Shown here: one piece after another, positions 57,568 to 64,000 of the stretch | Position numbering within the stretch: the stretch's first letter is position 1 | How the letters are laid out: each line of letters starts with the position of its first letter | NCBI GenBank assembly: GCA_030144725.1 | Contig: JASKMD010000026.1 | Span: 10,408,616 to 10,472,615 of the forward strand | Source: Haematococcus lacustris | Taxonomy: Eukaryota > Chlorophyta > Chlorophyceae > Chlamydomonadales > Haematococcaceae | Direction: 5' to 3' | Length of the DNA: 64,000 nt | The notes under the pieces: generated by a model | Told to the model about the DNA's origin: nothing | Database searches by the model: none | What the model saw: the letters and a program-made list of their open reading frames with translations, nothing else | Program-made: the position numbers and the translations under genes

Positions 57568-58322
57568 ACAGTCAGGCGTTCCCAACATGGGGTTGGTAAT
57601 CTTCATGCAACTGCAACCCATCTACTCCATCATTTCATGTAACGTTTGCTGCGTCAGCTGCAATGCGATAACGCGCGTTTAATGTAAGACTGGAATTGCC
57701 ATCGGAGTCATTCGATGCGGGCAGCCACATGTGACCCCGGATGTGTCCCAATCGCAGACCGTGGTTAGCTACACCGGTAAGCTACGTCCTTGGCTATCCG
57801 TTAGCGATGCACGACATGTCGGTGGCGCACACCACTGAAGTCCGGCAAACATTGCTGCGCGAGGTTCCTGATGGTGTAGGCCGCTTGGCGAGGATGTGAA
57901 GGAACCCGGGTTTGTGTGTGGCAGCGCTGTATCGCTGTAATGGTGGGCGGCACAGTAGGGACTAGTCACCCCCTCCAGCTATGATCCGCTTTATGTTCTG
58001 CACCATTGAACAAACAGCCTGACCTCACACATACCATTTGTAGCATACTCATTAACGCGTCCATGGCACTATGCAACTCAATCATTGGGTTTGTATGTGA
58101 CAAGTTATACCGCTTACAAGGTACACATGCTGATGGCTATAGGTGCACGAGGAGCCGACTGAGCTTGGCTTACCACTCCGCCACGTGGCCACCACCAACA
58201 CATCCTAACCCACCACCTCCCAACCTCGTCTACCCCGCCCAGCTCCCAGTAGCCCCTCCTCCCAGCCTGACATCAGCCTCCTGCCCCCTAACTCTCCTTC
58301 TCCCCGCCTCCTACCTCTCCCC

Positions 58323-59955
58323 TGTAACAGTTGTAAGGCGCATGCAAGTGTGATGCTGGCCATAAGGTACTCTGAACCCTGTAAAGGGAACAGTGGGTTC
58401 ACAGCCCAACGAGCTACCCCGCTCTAAGCTCGTGTACATGGCATTTAGGCTAGGTCATCCTGTGGGGTGCGTGGTTGAGAACTCCCGCACGTTACATTGG
58501 TTTCCGACCGATGTTTCGCCAAGTGCTTCGGCTTGTACTAGCGGATAGCGGATGACATCGTATGGTATGTGCGATGCAAGCCGCTTTCGGCAGCCGCCGC
58601 CGCCGGATGCGATTTCGGCGCCAGCCCGTCGAAATGTGTTCGTCCATAGTGTGCACGTTCACAAGGCTGCGGGACGTAGCTAATGTTTGGCCGCAGGTCG
58701 ATTTATGTTTAGCGCACTTCACTCGCATCGTGACGTGACGCGCCTTTATGTGGCGCAGAACGTGGCGCCTTGATGTGGCGCCTTGACGTTGTGCATTCCC
58801 GAGGCTCTAGCCTCAGCCTGTTGGCTGCAGCCTACATGCTTGAATGTCGTGATGCAAGCCTAGCTGGATTAGAAGGTTGGCAGGGATGTGGACTAGGCAC
58901 ACGACTCATGGCCCTTGGTAGTCATGGCCTAGGCTGCTTGGTGATGCTCATGTCGTAGCCGCAGTTGCAGGTCACCCTGGCTTGATGTGGCTAAGTGGCC
59001 AGGTGCAGGCAGGTGCAGCCGGGTGCAGCCGGGTGATAGCCATGGCTTAGGCTCATGGACAGAGCTCATGACATAGACATGGCTTGTCATGGCTGCCATG
59101 TAGGTGATGGGAAGTCGGCGGCTAATCCGATATGCCCCAACATCGTGTGCAAGGAAGTGTTGGCTGCAGGTATCCCGTCATCCTCATGAAGATGTCCTCA
59201 TGATGTTGGCCAAGGAACAAGGTCTAAAGCTTGTTGTGGCTGGAATGAGCTAACACGGCCGGCACAGCTGACATGGCTGGCGTGGCTGGCATGGTTGGCA
59301 AGGCTGGCATGGCTGGCATGGCTGGCTATGGCTCTTCATTGCCTGGTCATGGCTGTTCATGGTATCATGCTAGGCATCGCTTTGCGTAGCACGTGACATG
59401 TTCTGGATGCTGGACACCGCTGGCTGCTGGTGCACATGGTGCTGGTGTATGATGCATGCATGTCGTGCTGCAGATCACAAACGCATGCGTAAGAGTTGCA
59501 TGGTTGTGCCATGCTCGGTCAATGAGCTGTTGACACGCATAGTTGCTTGCTGTTGCATGCATGTTGGCACATGTTGCATGCACACGGTGAATGCAAGCTT
59601 GCCACACATGGTGCATGCATGATGTTACATGCACATGAAGCACACATGGGTGTGTGGGTGCTAGGCTCGTGCAAGGCCACGGTGTATTCCGTTGGCTGTG
59701 TCCAGCGGCTGACATGATGTCAGACCGCGAGTCGCCAAGGGTGCGGCGGAGAGGGGAAGCTGCCTTGTAGGAGGGGAGGAATGTAACAGTTGTAAGGCGC
59801 ATGCAAGTGTGATGCTGGCCATAAGGTACTCTGAACCCTGTAAAGGGAACAGTGGGTTCACAGCCCAACGAGCTACCCCGCTCTAAGCTCGTGTACATGG
59901 CATTTAGGCTAGGTCATCCTGTGGGGTGCGTGGTTGAGAACTCCCGCACGTTACA
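58323..59955 (+). mobile_element. Intact TRIM (miniature LTR retrotransposon)
   Basis: Two LTRs of 174 bp (58323-58496, 59782-59955; TGTAAC...GTTACA) that look identical. PBS-like TTGGTTTCCGACCGATG right after the first LTR, polypurine tract GTAGGAGGGGAGGAA right before the second, and a 5-bp target duplication TCCCC (58318-58322, 59956-59960). The 1285 bp interior encodes nothing recognisable. Identical LTRs mean recent movement with proteins supplied in trans. Confidence 0.95.
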
Positions 59956-60084
59956 TCCCCTACCTCTCCTTCACCCATCTCCCCCCTACCTCTCCTTCAC
60001 CCATCTCCGTATCCATCACCCCCCATCACCCTGACCACCGAGCCAAGCCCGTAGCCCCGCTCAGCCACCTCTCGATCCCAAACC

Positions 60085-60726
60085 ATGAAGAAGAAGAAAT
60101 TAAGCAAGGCCAAGAGTGCTCATCTCCATGCACTAAACAAGTCGCCAAGGGCTGGCTATCTGCATTGCCCTAACAACATCAAGGCTGCAGCTTGTACGGC
60201 ACAAGCGACAAACCATGATCTGCAGGCTGAGGTGCAGCGATTGAGGGATGTGGAGCAGTCCCTTATGGGCACAGTAGATGGGTTGCAGGGCGACCTAGGC
60301 GACCTGCAGGCAGCACACCAAAGCCTGCAGGGTGAGCACACGGCTTTGCAGCAGGCACCACCCCTGAGCTGGCTGAGCCTGCTGGTGCACCCCCTCAGCA
60401 GCAGCAACAGCTGGCAGCGGCAAGCACATCACGTAAGCGTGGGGCACCTGCAGCTAACAAGTCGAGGGCAGCAAAGCAAGGTGAGACAACACCACGTACT
60501 GCACCTAGCACCTTGTTTAAGCGTAGTAGAGCAGCCGGTAATGCACTAGCGCCAGCAGCAGCTCCAAAAGCTCATAGTGGTATCCAGTCGTCACGACTGC
60601 CGTTCGTCGCGTCCACATGCCAAAAGCAAAACATGTTCCGACTGCTGCTGCGTGTTGCAGGTGCCACTCACAACAGCGTGGCGAAGCGTGCTAGTGCGGC
60701 GCGCCTCGCATGTGGCGAAATCGCAT
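60085..60726 (+). CDS. Small basic coiled-coil protein, unrecognised, possibly frameshifted
   Basis: ATG at 60085 within KKKKLSKAKSAHLHALNK. Residues ~45-95 form a heptad-like coiled coil (AEVQRLRDVEQSLMGTVDGL, DLQAAHQSLQGEH). In that frame coding ends at about 60548. From about 60355 another frame looks more coding-like: PQQQQQLAAASTSRKRGA, NKSRAAKQGETTPRTAP, FKRSRAAGNALAPAAAP, ending near 60726. A frameshift or a small intron near 60340-60360 could join them. Its 5' flank CCTCCTACCTCTCCCC was split by the TRIM, and it lies inside TIR element 2, so it may be element cargo or an accessory protein. No family recognised. Confidence 0.45.
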
Positions 60727-61007
60727 GAATTCAAATGCTTATCTTTGGACAGGCACTGAGCACCGCTGAGAGCGAGATAGTTTTTGCTGCGTCTGCCATT
60801 TCGTAGATATGACTCTCCTCTGTTCAAAGCACTGTTTACATATATTTTTGACTGAGTGGCTGCGGAGATACGGGCTTCGTATCACAGGGGAGTGGTTTTC
60901 AGGTAGTTGGGAACGCCTGATATACAATGCTTTTCCAATGCGTGGGAGTTAGGAGCTGGGAGCTGCATGGCACTTTTTTGCATGGAGGCGTGGGAGCGGG
61001 AGCTGGG

Positions 61008-62323
61008 AGTCAGGCTAGACAAGCAAGGGGAAAATTGGGTACCATGCTGTTCTCCACATCCAGACCACCATTTGCTACCGCGACTGCACCGCTACCTTCA
61101 GCGTGCTAGAAAAGTTAGCGGCGTCGAAGCTCAGGCTCGCAGGTGTTTGGGCCTAAAGTTGTGTCCACGCAACAAGGTCGTTGTAGGGAGCGGTACACAT
61201 ACGTATAAAGGCTAAGGCCGGGGCCCGTCTCTCTCGCTGGCCAGGTCCGTTCAGTCGGTTGTACTGGGTAGCTCGGCTTCCTAGCTCCCGCAAATCTGTG
61301 GATGTTAGCCCAAGCTCCAAACCCTCCTATCTGGTATCATTGAGCGTCTGGAGGCAACAATGCAACACCGCATGCATCAGTATGGTGAAGGGCACATTGG
61401 CTGGACTGGGCTGGGCTGGGCTGCCTTGCCTGGGCTTGATTAGCGATGAAGCCAGCAGTGCGGGTCCATGGAGCACGACCAATGGCTATACGCTCAGCCA
61501 TTACAGCGGACCCAGCAAGGCTTCGCTTCGAGCGATGGGGCATAGCTCAAAATGCTTCAAATGCGGCTGTCATCGACCGAAAGGTCCATCGCCGACTCCG
61601 ACGGCAGGAGTAGCTTCATTGCTTTTGTTCTTTCTACATTGGGTTGCCGTAAAGGCCATCATTCGGGGCGAAAAGGCCCTGGCATGGGAAATCTGAGGCG
61701 AGTTATGTTTATCCTGATTCAGTACCAGCGGACATGTCATTCCGCTTGCAAAAGATGAAACATCTGTGGTAGCGCCCAATGTGGTTCCCCCGGTGTGCAT
61801 TGCAAGGCGTTTGGCACGTTTGACATACATTTGATGCTTTTGGCAGTGTGTCCCACACTACCACTCGCCATTGACCGAACTGGTGCATGATGAGGTCAAG
61901 TCAGCGCCAGGGTGTGAGTGTGTGGTACAGCTAGCTGCTGAAGAAGTTTCAGGCCCAAAGCCTCACGGCGTACCCCCTCAACCCGGCCATGAGACAAGCC
62001 TCTAGCAAGCAGCATGTAGCACATACTGTAGACACCCAGTAGGCACCTGGACATCGCCGAGGACATCGCCGCAACAACACACATACTTTAGGGCGCAAAT
62101 AAGAGCGATATAGCGCTCCTAGCGTTGTGTGCTGGTCGGGGCCCCCGAACATTGGACGGGGTCGCGGACCAGCCAATCAACATAGGCCTGTTCCTCTGAG
62201 CCGATGCTAACGTGCGCGGCGCTGCGTCAAGGCGTGCCAATCTTACATCGTGAAGCGGTGTATAGAGTCAGTTAGGTCCGTCCGAAAAATAGCTTTTTTT
62301 TACCTTGCTTGTCTAGCCTGACT
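61008..62323. mobile_element. TIR element X (AGTCAGG family)
   Basis: Perfect 21-bp inverted ends starting AGTCAGGCTAGACAAGCAAG (61008-61028 and 62303-62323), flanked by GGG on both sides. 1316 bp. The longest frame (61259-61696) has KCFKCGCHRPKG but no known domain. Confidence 0.85.
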
Positions 62324-62333
62324 GGGAGCTGGG

Positions 62334-63620
62334 AGTCAGGTCCCACAAGGTCTGTTTGGCAAAGTGTACCGTGAGCCATTTGATGCCGCGCTTACACAGC
62401 CGTGATCAGCGAGCCTTCCCGATATGCCTACTGCATCAAAGGGCCTGCACGGCCTGGACGCCCACCAACCCTTGCCAAGTGTCCAGCTGGCAAGGTTACT
62501 GTAGATGGATGCGGCGTTCTTTTTTAAGCGGGTGCTGGTAGGTACGGTACACAACAGAGCTAGCGCGAGGGCCGGCGGTTATGTCGGTTGACCAGGTGGC
62601 TCGCATCTCGCATCGGGCTGCCGCAGCTCACTCGCAACATGCCTAAGCGTTGCAATTGCCCTACTCCTCCACCACATCAAAGCATATACTACGAGCTGCA
62701 GGCAGCATGTCCGAAGGAATTGTTTTTCTCTGGTCTCTCCTTCGACGACATTATTGAGAGGGCTGATGAACGACGAGAGCTTCCTATGCTTTCTTATGCT
62801 TCCCTATGCTTCCCTTTGCTGTCCTATGCTTTCCGATCCTTCCTATTCTTACTACGCTTAGTGCGGGGTGCCATCGCTATCAATGGCCGCCAGTCTGCAT
62901 AATTTGCGCCGCTGATGAACGCTGGTGGTAGCTTGGAGGAATCAGAACAATCTCTTACACTTTCGCAGCCTGGTAAGCGCGAGATGATGGGGTAATTTAG
63001 ACATGAGCATGGGAGGTATGTCTGGGTGATCTATGGATGCTAATCCTAAGAACAACGCTACCAAAAGTGTAAGAGAATCTTGGGGCACACAGATTGCATC
63101 TCTACAGGAGGTCAGCACGGCGTTTGATGCACAACCTGCCTAGAAATAAGACTTCTACGCACCGTAATTCCAGGAGCTTCCCAAGCTGCGCAGCGCAGAT
63201 GTTATACACTGCAGTAGCTTCTAATGGGAGCTATGAGCATACTTCAAAGTTATGGCGCAGAAACCAGACGGTTACGTAGCAGCAACAAGCAGCAAATCGA
63301 TCTCAAAAATATCACTGCAGATTTGCATGACGGCACCCCATCCCGGTACGCCGACCGACCGACTAGTGGCCGCTCTACCTCGCTCGTTGCTGCGGAGTTA
63401 TTGTATGCACGTGCACTACCGTTAGGGTGCAAGGAGTCACTGGTGCCAGGATACCGCGGAGGGGGCAAAGTTGACTTTAGCCCGTCCCTCGCAGGCCAAG
63501 CTGCGGAGCTGCACGCCGCAGCGGGGCGTCGCGGTTTGACCTCTTGGAGTTCAGTATACGCGACAAAAAGTGACGGTACATTTTATCGAGCCATTTTACC
63601 TGACCTTGTGGGACCTGACT
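62334..63620. mobile_element. TIR element Y (AGTCAGG family)
   Basis: Perfect 17-bp inverted ends AGTCAGGTCCCACAAGG (62334-62350, 63604-63620), flanked by GGG. 1287 bp. It is separated from X by only GGGAGCTGGG. A short frame from the ATG at 62639 (MPKRCNCPTPP...) is unrecognised. Confidence 0.85.
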
Positions 63621-64000
63621 GGGAGCCCGAGCCAAAACGGTGCATGCGGTCTCCATGCGGCTCCTCCGCGCTCCCGTTTCCAATGCTTGGAGATGGGAGC
63701 TAGGCATGCAGCCCCCATGCCCTGCGCATGTCCTCCCAAAAGGGCCTCCTGGCTCCAATGGATCCCATGCCGGGAGCCCAGTGGAGCCAGGCGCGGAGAA
63801 CATGGGGCGCTTGGAGCTGCATTTCAAATTTAATCTTCTTGCGAGCTCTGCTCTGCTCTGCGCGCCTGTGCCCCGTATCGGTCCACTGGCGACATCGCTG
63901 AGGAGACAACGGCCCTCCTCCGCAATTCTATCGCAACCTCAACATTGCGTTTTGCTAAACCGCTGAGCTGACCGCTAGTGTGCAGTCCTGCGTGCCTGCA
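63621..64000. other. Window end; GGGAGC-rich flank, no gene
   Basis: Continues the GGGAGC-type flank seen before element X (60943-61007). 63895-63950 is an inverted relative of 55815-55885 (CGCAATGTTGAGGTTGCG core). Confidence 0.45.

Larger units (their letters stand above)
57572..60920 (+). mobile_element. TIR element 2 (TCAGGC family), carrying a gene and a TRIM
   Basis: Perfect 15-bp inverted ends TCAGGCGTTCCCAAC (57572-57586) and its reverse complement (60906-60920). It shares its left subterminal sequence with element 1 and directly adjoins it. No clear target duplication. It contains a coiled-coil ORF (60085 onward) and an inserted TRIM (58323-59955). No transposase is visible in it. 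Confidence 0.65.

Overview
The window looks like nuclear DNA of a volvocalean green alga. The evidence is GC-rich, intron-dense genes with GTGAG/GTGGG donors, an L1-type LINE with a huge repetitive ORF1, Ty3/gypsy chromovirus pieces, and arrays of a GC-rich palindrome (GGACCCTGCGCAGGGTCC). Similar palindromes are, from memory, typical of Haematococcus organelle genomes. Haematococcus is my best guess, but it is an inference from repeat style, not a demonstrated identification.

Layout. 1-4.3 kb: a SINE-like repeat, an intact five-exon mitochondrial ribosomal protein L22 gene (uL22m, minus strand) and the last two exons of a Fanzor/TnpB-like gene. 4.3-7.6 kb: a non-autonomous LTR element whose 5' LTR is cut by a ~11 kb LINE (7.6-18.7 kb, minus strand). 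18.7-21.55 kb: a near-perfect second copy of 1.82-4.64 kb, so L22 exons 1-3 and the Fanzor 3' exons appear twice. In this copy the LTR element is a solo LTR with the target duplication CAAGT. 20.5-23.6 kb: the remaining, four-exon Fanzor-like gene (decayed), divergent from a C1D/Rrp47-family exosome-cofactor gene (23.7-24.6 kb). 25.7-27.7 kb: an RCC1-repeat gene (minus). 29.8-30.4 kb: ribosomal protein eS26. 31.5-35.1 kb: broken pieces of a second Fanzor-like subfamily, SINE copies and a hAT MITE. 35.4-43.7 kb: a long minus-strand gene of at least 14 exons encoding a protein with a repeated CTFxPxxN motif. 44.85-55.49 kb: one LTR-retrotransposon insertion (target duplication GCAGG) containing three LTR copies, inverted RNase H fragments and a minus-strand chromovirus pol; that pol is split by a 4.56 kb TIR element full of palindrome arrays. 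56.3-63.6 kb: four TIR elements in a row, one carrying a small coiled-coil gene and an intact TRIM retrotransposon.

The cellular genes are housekeeping (mitochondrial and cytosolic ribosome, RNA processing, an RCC1 protein, a probable cytoskeletal protein) and do not form a pathway. Most of the rest is nested mobile DNA. The most notable system is the two sets of Fanzor-like RuvC nuclease genes, both dismantled. Gene models come from reading splice sites and frames by eye. Many apparent open frames begin with non-ATG codons, and starts were moved to ATG where possible.
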